Below are positions 1 to 12,338 of a stretch of 64,000 nucleotides of DNA, piece by piece. Under the pieces are notes generated by a model. The model was not told the DNA's origin, did not search any database, and saw nothing but the letters and a program-made list of their open reading frames with translations. A program made the translations under genes and the position numbers. The stretch is from Fusicatenibacter sp. (GTDB lineage: Bacteria > Bacillota > Clostridia > Lachnospirales > Lachnospiraceae). The DNA lies in assembly GCA_022766945.1 (NCBI GenBank), contig JALEOU010000066.1:26285-90284 (forward strand), in the 5' to 3' direction. How positions within the stretch are numbered: position 1 is the stretch's first letter; every line of letters begins with the position of its first letter.

Positions 1-160
1 CGATATAGGTACTCGTCAGTAACTTCATATACCCCAGTGACCGATTAATCTCTGTAAACACAAGAAAGGCCAGCAAAAATTTGCAGACAGGAAGCACGAA
101 ACTGCTGTAGGATCCATAAAACTCTTTCAATTTCTCTTTGCACTCGATTAATACAGTCAT
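1..160 (-). CDS. partial hypothetical membrane protein (runs off window edge)
   Basis: ATG on minus strand at 160, open to position 1 (MTVLIECKEKLKEFYGSYSSFVLPVCKFLLAFLVFTEINRS...); ATGA overlap with the upstream ORF stop. Confidence 0.6.
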   Translation of the reverse strand, partial: MTVLIECKEKLKEFYGSYSSFVLPVCKFLLAFLVFTEINRSLGYMKLLTSTYI

Positions 161-588
161 AACTCTGTCCTCCTGTTTCTGCCCTTCTGCCTTTTTTTTG
201 TTTCTGCTTCATAGATCTTCTGCAGGATGCCCAGCTCCTGACAATACTCCTTCACACTCTTTTGGGCAGCCGCATACCGGGCTGACGCAATTCCGTAAAC
301 GATCGCAGAATACAGTGCCAGAAAACAGAGATACGACGCGACAATACATCCGATCAAAAAAACCAGATTGATCGAATCCACCTCGTCCATAATCCACTGA
401 ATATGGTATAAAATCATAAAACCAAGCACTAATAAATATCCAAAAGTAGCGGCAAAAAAATTCTTCAGAAGAGATACTCCGATATAATCGCTGCGAAAGT
501 AGCGACTGATCTTTTGCGCTTCCTTTCCTTCTTTTTTTTCATAAAGTGCCAGCTTCGTCATCTGCCGTACACGTTTTTCATTTAACAT
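157..588 (-). CDS. hypothetical membrane protein
   Basis: 143 aa ORF with two hydrophobic segments, translationally coupled to the next ORF. Confidence 0.65.
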   Translation of the reverse strand: MLNEKRVRQMTKLALYEKKEGKEAQKISRYFRSDYIGVSLLKNFFAATFGYLLVLGFMILYHIQWIMDEVDSINLVFLIGCIVASYLCFLALYSAIVYGIASARYAAAQKSVKEYCQELGILQKIYEAETKKRQKGRNRRTEL

Positions 589-774
589 GAATCTGTTCTC
601 CCTTACTGCAATATATCATTGCCAATAAAAGTTTTTATTCTAAAATCCTGGTATCATCCACGATCAATACCATGTTTTACCGTTCAAGAACTAGTATCAT
701 TTTATCATAAGATTTCTAATATGGAAAGCCATTCTGAAAATATTCGCACAATCTTTCTGCAAACCTGTTGCTGC

Positions 775-1542
775 TCAGCCTTCTCCTCGTCCGGCTGCCA
801 CCACAAGAAAGCCGACTGATTCTGCTCCCCTCTCCAGCAGAAGAGAGGCGATCGCATCGACTGTACTTCCTGTTGTGTAGATATCGTCCACAAGCAGAAC
901 TCTCCTGTAAGGAATCCGCCCCGGTACTACACAAAACGCATGCTCCAGATTTTTTCTACGCTCCGCCCTTCCCAGTTCTTTTTGAGCTTTTGTGTTTTTT
1001 ACCCGCCTGACAGATCTGACATCCACCGGAAGCTTCAGTTCCTTTCCGAGTCTGAAGGCCAGTATCTCTGCCTGATTATACCCTCTTTTTCTCATTCTGG
1101 CAGGATGGAGCGGTACCGGAATCAATACCTCCGGTTTCATGCGACGGATAAAAGACGCTCCACCCAGACAGATCGATCGCGCATAAAATCCGGCGTATTC
1201 TGTCCGTCCCTGATATTTATAGCGCATCAGGGATTTCTCCATAAAGCCGCGATAAGGATAAGCTGCAAAGCCTTCCTCATAACTGTGACTGGTATGTGCG
1301 CAGTCATGGCAGTATTCCAGAGTGGCATCTTTGATTGGACTGCTGCATTTGCGGCATCTTGGACCGGTGATCATCAGAACCTTCCCGGCACACCCACGGC
1401 AGATCCATTTTTCTTCCCGAAGAAGGATCCCGTCGCAGATCGGACATCTTCTCGGATATACAGCATCCAAAATTCGATTTCCGATTCCCGCGATTCCTTT
1501 GTTTCCTCCGTTAAATTCTTCTGTTCGTTCTCCTTTTGACAA
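775..1542 (-). CDS. comF: ComF family protein / phosphoribosyltransferase
   Basis: Zn-ribbon cysteines (CPICDG..CRGC..CRKC..CHDC) and PRTase motif VLLVDDIYTTGST. Confidence 0.9.
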   Translation of the reverse strand: MSKGERTEEFNGGNKGIAGIGNRILDAVYPRRCPICDGILLREEKWICRGCAGKVLMITGPRCRKCSSPIKDATLEYCHDCAHTSHSYEEGFAAYPYRGFMEKSLMRYKYQGRTEYAGFYARSICLGGASFIRRMKPEVLIPVPLHPARMRKRGYNQAEILAFRLGKELKLPVDVRSVRRVKNTKAQKELGRAERRKNLEHAFCVVPGRIPYRRVLLVDDIYTTGSTVDAIASLLLERGAESVGFLVVAAGRGEG

Positions 1543-1587
1543 AATAAGCTTTCCTTTCCTTCTCTTCTGAAAGCTTATCTCTTTCGC

Positions 1588-3834
1588 TTACACAGACGAC
1601 GTATAAAGTTCGCAAATCCTCTGTGTCAATGTTGTATACCGATTTTCCTCAATGTGATTTTCAATCATTGCATCAAATGTTACATCACTTCCTACAATCG
1701 TTACACACTTTCTTGCCCTTGTGACTGCCGTATACAAAAGGTTTCTGGTCATAAGCATGCGGGGACCTCCAAGAATCGGCAGAATCACTGCCGGATATTC
1801 GCTGCCCTGAGCCTTATGTATCGTCGTGGCATAAGCCAGTTCCAATTCATCTGCCTGTTTGAATGTATAGTCCGCAAATTTTCCTTCATCGTATTCCACT
1901 GTTATAATCTCCGTATAGGGATTCATGCTGCGTATCACACCAATATCTCCATTGAAAACACCCATCCCTTTTTCCACAACGATCTGATTGGCGCCGCGTA
2001 TTTCCCACTCCAGCTGATAGTTATTTCGGATCTGCATGACCTTGTCTCCTTCGCGGAAAATACCGGATCCAAATTCCCGCTCTGTTTTCCCTTCCGAGGG
2101 CGGATTCAGATGTTTCTGCAGAATCTGATTCAGATTTTCCACACCAAGAGCTCCTTTTCTCATTGGGGTGAGGATCTGGATTTCCTGTGGTCTGGCATCT
2201 ACATAAGACGGCAGTTTACTGGAAATCAACGCCACAATCACTTTCTGAATTACATTGACATCATACCGCTTCAGGAAAAAGAAATCCCGGCTTTTATTAT
2301 CCAGCGTCACTTTTTCTCCATTGTGGATTTTATGCGCATTGACCACGATATCGCTCTCCGATGCCTGACGGAAAATATGGGTAAGCCTCACGACCGGAAA
2401 ACATTCCGAGCGGATCAGATCCCGAAGCACACTGCCTGGCCCAACACTCGGCAGCTGATTCTGATCTCCTACAAGAATCACCCTGGTTCCGGGCACAATA
2501 GCCGAAAGAAGAGCATGCATCAGATGAATATCCACCATAGACATCTCATCGATTATGATTACATCCGCTTCCAGGGGATTCTCCGCATTTCTCTCAAAGT
2601 GAACTTTGGAAGAGGACTCTTCCATCATTCCGGATAATTCCAGAAGTCTGTGAATCGTACATGCTTCACATCCAGTGGCTTCTGTCATCCGTTTGGCCGC
2701 TCTTCCGGTAGGAGCCGCAAGAAAGATGTCAAGTCCCTCTGATTCAAAATAATGGATCATCGTATTGATTGTAGTCGTCTTACCGGTTCCCGGTCCACCT
2801 GTAAGAATCAAAAGTCCGTTTATGGCTGCCTCAATAACCGCAGTTTTCTGCATCTCATCCAGCTGAATACTCTTATTTTTTTCGATGGCAGCAATCCGCT
2901 TTTCGATTCTCTCCCGGTCTTCCTCGCAGGTGATATTGAGTTCATGAAGCATTCTGGCTGTGCTAAGCTCCAGATAATAATACTCTCTTGTATAAACAAT
3001 CCGTTCTGTTCCATTGTCTTTCGTCTGTATTTCTTTTCGGATCACCTTTCGATCCATCGCCAGATCCGCAAGAGACAACTCCATATCTTCGGTATTGACC
3101 CTCAAAAGCTCCCCTGCACGCGCAAACAGCAGACGTTCCGGCAGATACACATGTCCTTCCGCAGAAGCCTGATTCAGCAGATAACACAATCCGCTCCTGA
3201 TCCGGTATTCGCTGTTCACAGCAATCCCGATCCGGCCGGCGATCTCATCCGCCGTACGGAATCCGACTCCCGGAATATCCTCCGCCATTTTGTATGGATT
3301 CTCTTTCAGTATCCGGTACATCTGATCCCCATACTGCTGATAGATCTTTACTCCAAGATTCAGCGCAATCCCATAGCCCGCAAGAAAAATCATGGCGTTC
3401 TGCATTTCTGCTTTTTCCTGTACCTGCTGTGCAATCTCACGCGCCTTGCGTTCACTGATTCCCTTCACCTCTGAGAGTCTCTCCGGCTCTTCTTCCATAA
3501 TCCTTAAGGTATCTTCTCCGAATCTGCGGACAATTCTGGCAGCAAGCGCTGCACCAACCCCTTTGATTGCACCCGAACCCAGGTACCTCTCCAAAGCAAG
3601 AGAATCCTGTGGGACTTTCGTCTCATAGGATTCTATGCGGAACTGCTGACCATATGTTGCATGCTCTGTATATACTCCGACAGCTTCGATCAGTTCCCCC
3701 TCTCCGATCACGGGAAGATTGCCCACACAGGTGAGCTCTGCAGCTCCCATTTTCAGGTTTAAAACAGTATAGCCATTCTCTTCATTGCGAAAGATAATGT
3801 GTTCTACATAGCCTTCTACTTTCTCTTTCTCCAT
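1588..3834 (-). CDS. recD2: ATP-dependent RecD2-like DNA helicase
   Basis: Walker A GGPGTGKTTT, N-terminal helix-hairpin-helix region, C-terminal YAVTRA(R) helicase motif. Confidence 0.93.
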   Translation of the reverse strand: MEKEKVEGYVEHIIFRNEENGYTVLNLKMGAAELTCVGNLPVIGEGELIEAVGVYTEHATYGQQFRIESYETKVPQDSLALERYLGSGAIKGVGAALAARIVRRFGEDTLRIMEEEPERLSEVKGISERKAREIAQQVQEKAEMQNAMIFLAGYGIALNLGVKIYQQYGDQMYRILKENPYKMAEDIPGVGFRTADEIAGRIGIAVNSEYRIRSGLCYLLNQASAEGHVYLPERLLFARAGELLRVNTEDMELSLADLAMDRKVIRKEIQTKDNGTERIVYTREYYYLELSTARMLHELNITCEEDRERIEKRIAAIEKNKSIQLDEMQKTAVIEAAINGLLILTGGPGTGKTTTINTMIHYFESEGLDIFLAAPTGRAAKRMTEATGCEACTIHRLLELSGMMEESSSKVHFERNAENPLEADVIIIDEMSMVDIHLMHALLSAIVPGTRVILVGDQNQLPSVGPGSVLRDLIRSECFPVVRLTHIFRQASESDIVVNAHKIHNGEKVTLDNKSRDFFFLKRYDVNVIQKVIVALISSKLPSYVDARPQEIQILTPMRKGALGVENLNQILQKHLNPPSEGKTEREFGSGIFREGDKVMQIRNNYQLEWEIRGANQIVVEKGMGVFNGDIGVIRSMNPYTEIITVEYDEGKFADYTFKQADELELAYATTIHKAQGSEYPAVILPILGGPRMLMTRNLLYTAVTRARKCVTIVGSDVTFDAMIENHIEENRYTTLTQRICELYTSSV

Positions 3835-3836
3835 CT

Positions 3837-4835
3837 CTAAAACCGACTCTCAAATTCTGCCATAACTTCGCGGTACTGCCCTGTTCCAAGCGCAACAACG
3901 CAGGCAGGGTTTTCAGCCGTCATGGTGTCAATTCCTGTCCTCTCCTGTATCAGTTCCTCTATGCCGTCCAGCAGACTTCCTCCGCCGGTAAGGACGATCC
4001 CCCTGTCAGCCACATCCGATGCCAGCTCCGGCGGTGTTTTCTCCAGAACCGCACACACCGCATCCGCGATCTGCGATGTAGCCGGGGAAAGTGCTTCCCG
4101 GATCTCCTCGGAAGAAATCGTAACAGTCTTTGGAAGACCTGTGATCACATTTCTTCCCCGCACTTCCATCGTCTTTTCCTCGGCTCGCTGATAAGCAGAG
4201 CCAATACGAATCTTGACTGCCTCTGCCGTCTGCTCACCAATAAAGACATTGTATTTTTTCCGGATATACCGGATAATCGCCTGATCAAAATTTTCGCCGG
4301 CCAGCTTGATGGAATTTGATACCACAGTGCCGGCCAGAGAAATCACTGCAATATCAGTGGTTCCTCCTCCGATATCCACAATCATATTTCCGCAGGGTTT
4401 TGTAATATCAATGCCTGCTCCGATTGCTGCTGCAACAGGCTCCGGTACAATCAACACCTCTCTGGCACCTGCCTGGTAAGTCGCTTCCTCTACCGCCTTT
4501 CGCTCCACCTCGGTCACCCCCGAGGGAACACAGATACTGATTCTGGGCTTTCGGAAAGCTTTTCTCCCCATCGCTTTCTGTATAAAATAACGCAGCATAC
4601 GTTCTGTAATCAGAAAATCCGTAATAACACCCTGACGCAGTGGACGGATTGCCATAATATTTCCGGGCGTACGTCCGATCATCTGCCTGGCCTCTTCGCC
4701 GATCGCTTTCACTTTATCTGCGTCTTTATCATATGCAACTACAGACGGCTCCTTGAGCACGATACCCTTTCCCCTGGCAAACACCAGGATACTGGCCGTC
4801 CCAAGGTCGATTCCAATATCAGTCGTTGCAGCCAT
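3837..4835 (-). CDS. mreB: rod shape-determining protein MreB/Mbl
   Basis: DIGIDLGTASILVF, DIGGGTTDIAVISL, actin-like fold motifs. Confidence 0.93.
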   Translation of the reverse strand: MAATTDIGIDLGTASILVFARGKGIVLKEPSVVAYDKDADKVKAIGEEARQMIGRTPGNIMAIRPLRQGVITDFLITERMLRYFIQKAMGRKAFRKPRISICVPSGVTEVERKAVEEATYQAGAREVLIVPEPVAAAIGAGIDITKPCGNMIVDIGGGTTDIAVISLAGTVVSNSIKLAGENFDQAIIRYIRKKYNVFIGEQTAEAVKIRIGSAYQRAEEKTMEVRGRNVITGLPKTVTISSEEIREALSPATSQIADAVCAVLEKTPPELASDVADRGIVLTGGGSLLDGIEELIQERTGIDTMTAENPACVVALGTGQYREVMAEFESRF

Positions 4836-4927
4836 AGTATTCCCCTTTCCAACGTAAAATCCTCTTCGCCCACCGGGCTGTCACACTAAAGATTATAATC
4901 AATCTGCAGGAAAATGGAAAGCGTTTT

Positions 4928-7756
4928 TTAGAGATATTTTCCGACATATTTTCCCGTGTAGGAAATCGGATTCTTTGCAACCTCCTCCGGCGTACCGTAT
5001 GCGATCACCGTTCCTCCTTTGTCACCGCCTTCGGGTCCGATGTCGATAATATAGTCTGCTGTCTTTATCACATCCAGATTATGCTCGATGACAATCACGG
5101 TATTTCCTCCTTCTGTGAGACGTTTCAGAATTGTTACCAGTTTATGCACATCCGCAAAGTGAAGACCAGTAGTTGGCTCATCCAGAATATAGATGGTCTT
5201 TCCCGTTCCCCGTCTGCTAAGTTCTGTTGCCAGCTTGATTCTCTGAGCCTCACCACCGGAGAGCGTTGTGGAGGGCTGTCCGAGACGGATATAGGAAAGC
5301 CCCACATCGTACAGAGTTTCCAGTTTTCTGTAAATAGAGGGCACCGGTTTGAAAAACTCCAGGGCTTCCTCCACTGTCATATTCAATACATCGTATATAC
5401 TTTTTCCCTTGTATTTCACTTCCAGCGTCTCACGATTATATCTTTTTCCGTGACACACCTCACAGGGTACATAAACATCCGGGAGAAAGTGCATCTCAAT
5501 CTTGATAATTCCGTCGCCACTGCAGGCTTCGCAGCGTCCTCCCTTGATGTTAAAACTGAAACGTCCTTTTTTGTATCCTCTGGCCCTCGCATCCTGTGTC
5601 GCCGCAAACAGATCACGGATCTGATCAAACAGCCCCGTATACGTTGCCGGATTGGAACGGGGCGTTCTTCCGATGGGGGACTGATCAATGTCAATCACCT
5701 TGTCCAGCTGCTCCATTCCCAGGATATCCTTATGCTCACCCGGAATCGTTCTTGCGCGGTTCAGATCTCTTGCAAGACGCTTATAGAGAATTTCATTGAC
5801 CAGCGAACTCTTTCCGGATCCTGAGACACCGGTTACACAGGTCATCACACCAAGGGGGAATGAGACATCGATATTTTTCAGATTATGCTCTCTGGCCCCG
5901 ATCACTTTGAGCCATCCTTTTGGCTGACTGCGCACTTTCGGCACCGGTATTTTCAGCTCACCGCTGAGATATTTTCCCGTAATGGAGTCGGGATTTTTCA
6001 TCAGATCTTCCGCCGTTCCGATGGCAACCAGTTCTCCGCCATGCTCACCGGCTCCCGGTCCGATATCTACCACACAGTCTGCCGCGCGCATCGTATCCTC
6101 ATCGTGTTCCACGACAATCAATGTATTTCCCAGGTCCCTCAGATTGCGAAGTGTTGCCAGCAGTTTGTCATTATCACGCTGATGAAGACCGATGCTCGGC
6201 TCATCCAGAATATAGGCAACGCCCACAAGGCCTGATCCGATCTGTGTCGCCAGACGGATTCTCTGTGCTTCTCCTCCCGAAAGCGATGCCGTTCCCCGCG
6301 CCAGTGTCAGGTACTCCAGACCGACATCGATCAGAAATCCAACTCTCGCATGAATTTCTTTCAAAATCTGTTTTCCAATCAGCCGCTGCTGCTCACTCAG
6401 CGACAACTCATCCAGGAATTTTTGAAGCTGCTCAATCGACATTGCCGTAACTTCGTAGATGTTCTTTTCTCCCACCGTCACTGCCAGAGAAGTCGCTTTC
6501 AGTCTCTGGCCATGGCAGACCTGGCAGGGCGTTACCTGCATAAAGGTCTCAAATTCCTGCTTGGTAGATTCCGCACCGGTTTCACGATAGCGCCGCTCCA
6601 CATTTTTGATCAGCCCTTCAAATGCCACATCATACACTCCGACGCCTCTTTGTCCGCGGTAATGGACTTTCACTTTCTTCTCGTCGGTTCCGTAGATGAT
6701 AATATCATGAATCTTCTTCGGATAATCCCGAAACGGTGTGTCCAGCGAAAAATCATATTCTTCCGCCAGAGCATCCAGTACTGCTCTGGTATAACTGCTT
6801 TTGTCAGTGCAGGACTGCCATCCGATCACCGCAATGGCTCCCTCGGAAATCGACATGGAAGGATCCGGAATCATCAGTTGTTCGTCAAACTCCATCTTAT
6901 AGCCAAGTCCTGTACAGTTCGGACACGCACCGAACGGATTGTTAAAGGAAAAGCTTCTCGGTTCAATCTCATCCATGCTGATTCCACAGTCCGGACAGGA
7001 AAAACTCTGGCTGAAAGTCATCTGATTTCCATCCATTGTATCAACCACCAGCAATCCCTCCGCCATATCCAGCACACTTTCCACCGAATCTGTCAGACGC
7101 TTTTCAATCCCCGGCTTAATCATCAGACGGTCCACCACGATCTGAATCGTATGCTTCAGATTCTTATCCAGGTTGATCTCTTCTGAAAGCTCATACTGAC
7201 TTCCATCAATCATCACTCTGACATAGCCGCTTCGTCTGGCCTGATCCAGAATCTTTTCATGACGTCCCTTTCTCCCCCGTACAACCGGAGCCAGAAGCAA
7301 AACACGTGTCCTCTCCGGCAGCGCCATGATCTGATCTACCATCTGATCCACAGACTGACGGCTGACCACTCTGCCGCACTTCGGGCAATGGGGAATCCCG
7401 ATCCGCGCATACAGCAGACGAAAATAATCATAAATCTCCGTCACCGTGCCGACCGTAGATCTGGGATTCCGGTTCGTGGATTTCTGATCAATCGAAATCG
7501 CCGGAGGAAGTCCTTCAATACTCTCCACATTTGGTTTTTCCATCTGTCCGAGGAACTGCCTTGCATAGGAAGAAAGGCTCTCCATATACCGCCGCTGTCC
7601 CTCCGCATAAATCGTATCAAAAGCCAGAGAGCTCTTTCCCGAACCACTCAGGCCTGTCAAGACTACAAACTGATTTCTGGGGATATCAACGCTCAGATTT
7701 TTCAGATTATTCTCTTTCGCTCCCCTGATTCTGATAAATTCTTTTTTCTCTGCCAT
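4928..7756 (-). CDS. uvrA: excinuclease ABC subunit A
   Basis: [21 protein letters not shown], two ABC ATPase domains, CxxC zinc motifs; likely start MAEKKEF at 7756. Confidence 0.97.
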   Translation of the reverse strand: MAEKKEFIRIRGAKENNLKNLSVDIPRNQFVVLTGLSGSGKSSLAFDTIYAEGQRRYMESLSSYARQFLGQMEKPNVESIEGLPPAISIDQKSTNRNPRSTVGTVTEIYDYFRLLYARIGIPHCPKCGRVVSRQSVDQMVDQIMALPERTRVLLLAPVVRGRKGRHEKILDQARRSGYVRVMIDGSQYELSEEINLDKNLKHTIQIVVDRLMIKPGIEKRLTDSVESVLDMAEGLLVVDTMDGNQMTFSQSFSCPDCGISMDEIEPRSFSFNNPFGACPNCTGLGYKMEFDEQLMIPDPSMSISEGAIAVIGWQSCTDKSSYTRAVLDALAEEYDFSLDTPFRDYPKKIHDIIIYGTDEKKVKVHYRGQRGVGVYDVAFEGLIKNVERRYRETGAESTKQEFETFMQVTPCQVCHGQRLKATSLAVTVGEKNIYEVTAMSIEQLQKFLDELSLSEQQRLIGKQILKEIHARVGFLIDVGLEYLTLARGTASLSGGEAQRIRLATQIGSGLVGVAYILDEPSIGLHQRDNDKLLATLRNLRDLGNTLIVVEHDEDTMRAADCVVDIGPGAGEHGGELVAIGTAEDLMKNPDSITGKYLSGELKIPVPKVRSQPKGWLKVIGAREHNLKNIDVSFPLGVMTCVTGVSGSGKSSLVNEILYKRLARDLNRARTIPGEHKDILGMEQLDKVIDIDQSPIGRTPRSNPATYTGLFDQIRDLFAATQDARARGYKKGRFSFNIKGGRCEACSGDGIIKIEMHFLPDVYVPCEVCHGKRYNRETLEVKYKGKSIYDVLNMTVEEALEFFKPVPSIYRKLETLYDVGLSYIRLGQPSTTLSGGEAQRIKLATELSRRGTGKTIYILDEPTTGLHFADVHKLVTILKRLTEGGNTVIVIEHNLDVIKTADYIIDIGPEGGDKGGTVIAYGTPEEVAKNPISYTGKYVGKYL

Positions 7757-7848
7757 GATTTTTCCTCTTCGTATCTCGTTAATCTGTTTGTCTTGTTCGA
7801 TTGTAGCACAGAACAGGCCCGAATGCAAACATTTGTTCTTTTTTGATA

Positions 7849-8979
7849 TCACAAAAGGAATTCTGAGAGTATTACATTGCTCACGGAAATTCCCGCTCTG
7901 CTTAAGGCTACCTGGTCCTCACTGACAGTAAGCATACCCATTTGCCCGTATTTTTTCAGAACTTCTCCGTAAACACTCTCCATCCTTTTCCCAAACAGGT
8001 CGAAAAACTTCTTTCTGCTGACCCCTTGTGTCATGCGAAGCCCAAGAAACATAAACTCTTCCATACAGTCTTTCTCTGACAGTATTTCCTGATCCGTGCG
8101 AATCCGATCCGCCGCGCCTTCAGATTCCATATATTGCTTCACATCCCGGATGTTTGTCCAGCGCCGGTTCTGATACAGTGAAGCGGCAGAGGGACCAAAT
8201 CCAAGATACTCTGTCCGCTCCCAGTAGCCCCTGTTGTGCCTGCAGGCGTATCCCTTTTTCGCATAATTGGAAATTTCATACTGCCAAAATCCGTAATCTT
8301 TCAGGAGCCGCCCTGTCATTTCATACATTTCCCTCTCCGTATCCTCATCGGGAAGATCCAGCTTCTGATCGGCAAATGGCGTTCCCATCTCCACGATCAG
8401 ACTGTAGACTGACAGATGTTCCGGTTTCATGCCGGCAACGGTTTTCAGACTCTCCTCAAGGGATGAGAGCGTCTGTCCCGGCAGTCCCGACATCAGATCC
8501 ACACTGATATTATCAAATCCTGCCTTCCTGGCCATGTAAAAACTCTCCTGAAATTCTTCAAAGGTATGAATTCTCCCCAGTCTTTTTAATTCCTCTGCAT
8601 GGATCGACTGACACCCGAAACTGATCCGGTTGAATCCCGCTTTCCGATATGCCAACAGTTTTTCCATATCCACAGTTCCCGGATTTGCCTCCAGTGTAAT
8701 CTCCGTCTCCGGCGCAAATGTAAAATGTTCCCCAAGTGCCGCCAGGATGCTTGTCAAAAACTCTGATCTTAAAATCGAAGGAGTTCCCCCTCCGAAAAAT
8801 ACCGAAACCACCTCATATTCCGGATCATGCTCCGCTTTTTCGATTTCTGCAAGAAGGCTCTCCACATACCGCTTTTGCTCCGCGCTGGTTCCTGGTTTGG
8901 ATACAAAATCACAGTAGGCGCATTTTCTGACACAAAACGGGATATGGACATACAATTCCAGTTCCTTTTTCTTCTCCAT
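7849..8979 (-). CDS. hemW: radical SAM HemW-like protein (coproporphyrinogen oxidase family)
   Basis: [15 protein letters not shown] radical SAM CxxxCxx[10 protein letters not shown]-terminal HemN-like domain; likely start [12 protein letters not shown]. Confidence 0.88.
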   Translation of the reverse strand: MEKKKELELYVHIPFCVRKCAYCDFVSKPGTSAEQKRYVESLLAEIEKAEHDPEYEVVSVFFGGGTPSILRSEFLTSILAALGEHFTFAPETEITLEANPGTVDMEKLLAYRKAGFNRISFGCQSIHAEELKRLGRIHTFEEFQESFYMARKAGFDNISVDLMSGLPGQTLSSLEESLKTVAGMKPEHLSVYSLIVEMGTPFADQKLDLPDEDTEREMYEMTGRLLKDYGFWQYEISNYAKKGYACRHNRGYWERTEYLGFGPSAASLYQNRRWTNIRDVKQYMESEGAADRIRTDQEILSEKDCMEEFMFLGLRMTQGVSRKKFFDLFGKRMESVYGEVLKKYGQMGMLTVSEDQVALSRAGISVSNVILSEFLL

Positions 8980-9095
8980 CTGTTCTTTTCTTCTTTCTTT
9001 TTGACGTACGGATCCAATGCGTAAGCGAGGAACCTTCGTTTCCGCACAACTATTTGTGCTCTTTGGAAACAAAAGTTCCTCGCATCTTTTTCGCC

Positions 9096-10910
9096 TTATT
9101 TATCGTCCAGTTTCAATACACTCATAAATGCTTTCTGCGGAATCTCTACATTTCCGATCTGCCGCATCCGCTTTTTACCTTCCTTCTGTTTCTCCAGAAG
9201 TTTCTTTTTACGCGAGATATCACCGCCGTAACATTTTGCCAGCACGTCTTTTCGAAGTGCCCGGACAGTTTCTCTGGCTATAATCTTGGAACCGATCGCC
9301 GCCTGAATCGGAATTTCAAACAGCTGTCTCGGGATCTCTTCTTTTAGCTTTTCACACATCCGTCTTCCGCGGTCATAAGCGGATCCTTCAAAAACAATAA
9401 AGGACAAAGCATCCACTTCTTCTTTGTTGACCAGAATATCCAGCTTTACCAGTTCACTTCGCTCATAGCCCAGAAGTTCATAATCAAAGGAAGCATAACC
9501 TCTGGACCTGGATTTCAGTGCATCAAAAAAGTCATAAATAATCTCATTGAGCGGCAGATGATAGTGCAGCATCGCACGGGTTGTTTCCATATACTCCATA
9601 CCCTGATACTGGCCTCTTCTCTGTTGGCACAATTCCATAATCGGTCCGATGAAATCGGTAGTCACCATAATCTCTGCTTTCACTACCGGCTCTTCCATAT
9701 AGTCAATCTCCGAGGGATCGGGAAGATTGGTGGGGTTCGTCAGGTCGATCACGGTTCCGTCCGTCTTATGGACTTTATAAATGACACTGGGCGCGGTTGT
9801 CACAAGATCCAGATTGTATTCCCGCTCCAGACGCTCCTGAATAATCTCCAGGTGAAGCAGTCCGAGAAATCCGCAGCGGAAACCAAATCCAAGAGCTGCT
9901 GAAGTTTCCGGCTCGTAAAACAGCGAAGCGTCATTGAGCTGCAGTTTCTCCAGTGCATCTCTTAGGTCCTGATACTGCGCACCATCCGCCGGATACATAC
10001 CGCAGTAAACCATCGGATTCACTTTTTTATAGCCCGGCAGTGCTTCCCTGCAGGGGCGATCGTCATCGGTAATGGTGTCACCCACACGCGTGTCACGGAC
10101 ATTCTTTATGCTGGCTGTAATATATCCTACCATTCCGGCAGTCAGTTCCTCGCAGGGAATCAGCTGTCCGGCTCCAAAATAACCAACCTCCACGACTTCT
10201 TCCACAGCTCCGGTTGCCATCATTCGGATTCGCGTTCCCTTGCGCACCGTTCCCTCCATGAGACGGCAGGATACAATCACCCCACGATACGCATCATAAA
10301 CCGAATCAAAGATCAGTGCTTTGAGCGGAGCATCCGCGTTTCCCTTCGGAGCAGGAATTTTGTGCACGATCTGTTCAAGCACTTCCTCCACATTCAATCC
10401 GGTTTTCGCAGAAATCTGCGGGGCCCCCTGCGCCTCGATTCCAATAACATCCTCAATCTCGGCGATGACCCTGGAAGGATCAGCGCTTGGCAGGTCAATC
10501 TTATTGATCACAGGGAATACATCCAGATCGTGATCCAGCGCCAGATATACATTTGCCAGTGTCTGTGCCTCGATTCCCTGGGAAGCATCCACCACCAGCA
10601 GTGCGCCTTCGCAGGCTGCAAGGCTTCGGGATACTTCATAATTAAAGTCCACATGGCCAGGGGTATCAATCAGATTGAAAATATACTCCTCGCCGTCATT
10701 TGCTTTATAGATGGTTCGGACTGCCTGGGCTTTAATGGTAATGCCCCTTTCCCGCTCCAGATCCATGTTGTCCAGCACCTGATCCTGCATCTCCCGCTCT
10801 GTGAGCAGACCGGTCTTCTGAATAATACGGTCTGCCAGCGTGGATTTCCCGTGATCAATGTGGGCAATGATACAAAAATTACGAATTTTGCTCTGATCAA
10901 TCGCTGCCAA
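9096..10910 (-). CDS. lepA: elongation factor 4 (LepA)
   Basis: [18 protein letters not shown], LepA C-terminal region. Confidence 0.97.
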   Translation of the reverse strand: MAAIDQSKIRNFCIIAHIDHGKSTLADRIIQKTGLLTEREMQDQVLDNMDLERERGITIKAQAVRTIYKANDGEEYIFNLIDTPGHVDFNYEVSRSLAACEGALLVVDASQGIEAQTLANVYLALDHDLDVFPVINKIDLPSADPSRVIAEIEDVIGIEAQGAPQISAKTGLNVEEVLEQIVHKIPAPKGNADAPLKALIFDSVYDAYRGVIVSCRLMEGTVRKGTRIRMMATGAVEEVVEVGYFGAGQLIPCEELTAGMVGYITASIKNVRDTRVGDTITDDDRPCREALPGYKKVNPMVYCGMYPADGAQYQDLRDALEKLQLNDASLFYEPETSAALGFGFRCGFLGLLHLEIIQERLEREYNLDLVTTAPSVIYKVHKTDGTVIDLTNPTNLPDPSEIDYMEEPVVKAEIMVTTDFIGPIMELCQQRRGQYQGMEYMETTRAMLHYHLPLNEIIYDFFDALKSRSRGYASFDYELLGYERSELVKLDILVNKEEVDALSFIVFEGSAYDRGRRMCEKLKEEIPRQLFEIPIQAAIGSKIIARETVRALRKDVLAKCYGGDISRKKKLLEKQKEGKKRMRQIGNVEIPQKAFMSVLKLDDK

Positions 10911-11034
10911 TTCTCTTCCTCCTGGTACTTATGTTTGCTTATGTAATCCTCTCTGTGTCATATCGCTATTCATTCTGTATGATACGAAATCCACGAAAAA
11001 AAAGCAAGCCCATTTTTCACGGACCCAATCGCAG

Positions 11035-12315
11035 CTACCATTCCCTCCCCTGCAGTACTTTATTGAGAAGATCGGCAAATGGTTCCATCGCATTTTTTGC
11101 CTCCTCTACTGTATTTGTCTGTGCTCCCACCTCAAGAAGAAGTGATCTTGGTTTCAGATGCAGATTGTATCGGTATCCCTTCAGATAAATACAGCGCGTA
11201 AAATCGGGATAATACTGTTTTGCCAGGTATTCCAGCTGAAAGGAAAAAGCCAGATTGTCCTCAATATAGGGATTGGGCAGGGAATCAATGTCCCCGTTCT
11301 TATTGGTCCTGCACAGACCGTTAAAAAACATAATTTTCGCGGTCTGCTTTCCGTTAATTTCTGTGACCAGATGCTTATTTTCATCTACACCATCCCGGTG
11401 CAGATCAATCACAACCTCTACGGAAGGATTCTCCTCCAGTATGCCGGAAATCACCGGTTCTGCATAATTATAAGCTTTGCTTCGCTCCAGATAGCCGTCA
11501 ACCATATCAAAGGTATCCTTCACATGAATGACCTGATACCCATACTGCTCTGTGAGAATCTGTTCCAGATAATCGCCGACGCCAATCACGGTTGTTGACT
11601 CATCTCCTTCTATGGAATCGGCATATTCTTCCTGCGAATGGGTATGGTAAATCAGAATCTGCGGCTGATCTTCCTGCTTTTCCAGCGTCATATCCCTTCC
11701 AAGAAGCGAATCGGCATTGATCTGGGAGGGCAGGGCGCTGGTATTTTGATCTACTACAAAAAACTGATTCAGCAGCTGATGATAGTCCTGAAGCTGTTCC
11801 ACGGAAATCTCTTCTTTTTTTATCACAGCTACAGCCGGTTCAGTCTGAGCAGTTTCCGAACCCTGCCCTGCATCGTCGTCTTCTTTCTCTGTCTCAGAAA
11901 TGTCATCTCGGTTCTCCTCTTTTTCCGCCTGCAGCTGATTCTCCCGTTTGGTCTCTTCCTGCAAAACCTGTTCATTTTCTTTTATAATGGCTGCACTTGT
12001 TTCCTCATCTTCTTCCAGACGTTCTGCCTGTTCTTTCTCTTCATCCAGGGCCAGAGTAGGTATTTGTTCCTTTACTGCAAGAAACAGTTCGTCAAGCCAT
12101 CCTCCGGCTGTCTCCTCCTGGTCAAATCCAAGATACGGCGTAAGGACCGTAAATGCCATTTTTCCCGCCTGCTCATATGCCTTTCCAAGGATCGCCTTTC
12201 CACCCGAAAAATGATCCCGACGAATGATCTGTATACTCCTGCCGATCAGAAGACTCCCTGACGCCAGAGCGCAGACGGTCAGAAAAAATCGCACTTTTCT
12301 TTCTCTTCTCCCCAT
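11035..12315 (-). CDS. spoIIP: stage II sporulation protein P
   Basis: ILIYHTHSQEEYADS..VVIDLHRDGVD..LLEVGAQTNTVEEAKNA. Confidence 0.9.
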   Translation of the reverse strand: MGRRERKVRFFLTVCALASGSLLIGRSIQIIRRDHFSGGKAILGKAYEQAGKMAFTVLTPYLGFDQEETAGGWLDELFLAVKEQIPTLALDEEKEQAERLEEDEETSAAIIKENEQVLQEETKRENQLQAEKEENRDDISETEKEDDDAGQGSETAQTEPAVAVIKKEEISVEQLQDYHQLLNQFFVVDQNTSALPSQINADSLLGRDMTLEKQEDQPQILIYHTHSQEEYADSIEGDESTTVIGVGDYLEQILTEQYGYQVIHVKDTFDMVDGYLERSKAYNYAEPVISGILEENPSVEVVIDLHRDGVDENKHLVTEINGKQTAKIMFFNGLCRTNKNGDIDSLPNPYIEDNLAFSFQLEYLAKQYYPDFTRCIYLKGYRYNLHLKPRSLLLEVGAQTNTVEEAKNAMEPFADLLNKVLQGREW

Positions 12316-12338
12316 ATCATCACCGCTATCATGATATG

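Noticed and set aside
1654-7846. Many long plus-strand ORFs antisense to recD2, mreB and uvrA
   Set aside because: Low-complexity, His/Ser/Arg-rich translations opposite confidently identified genes; typical shadow ORFs.
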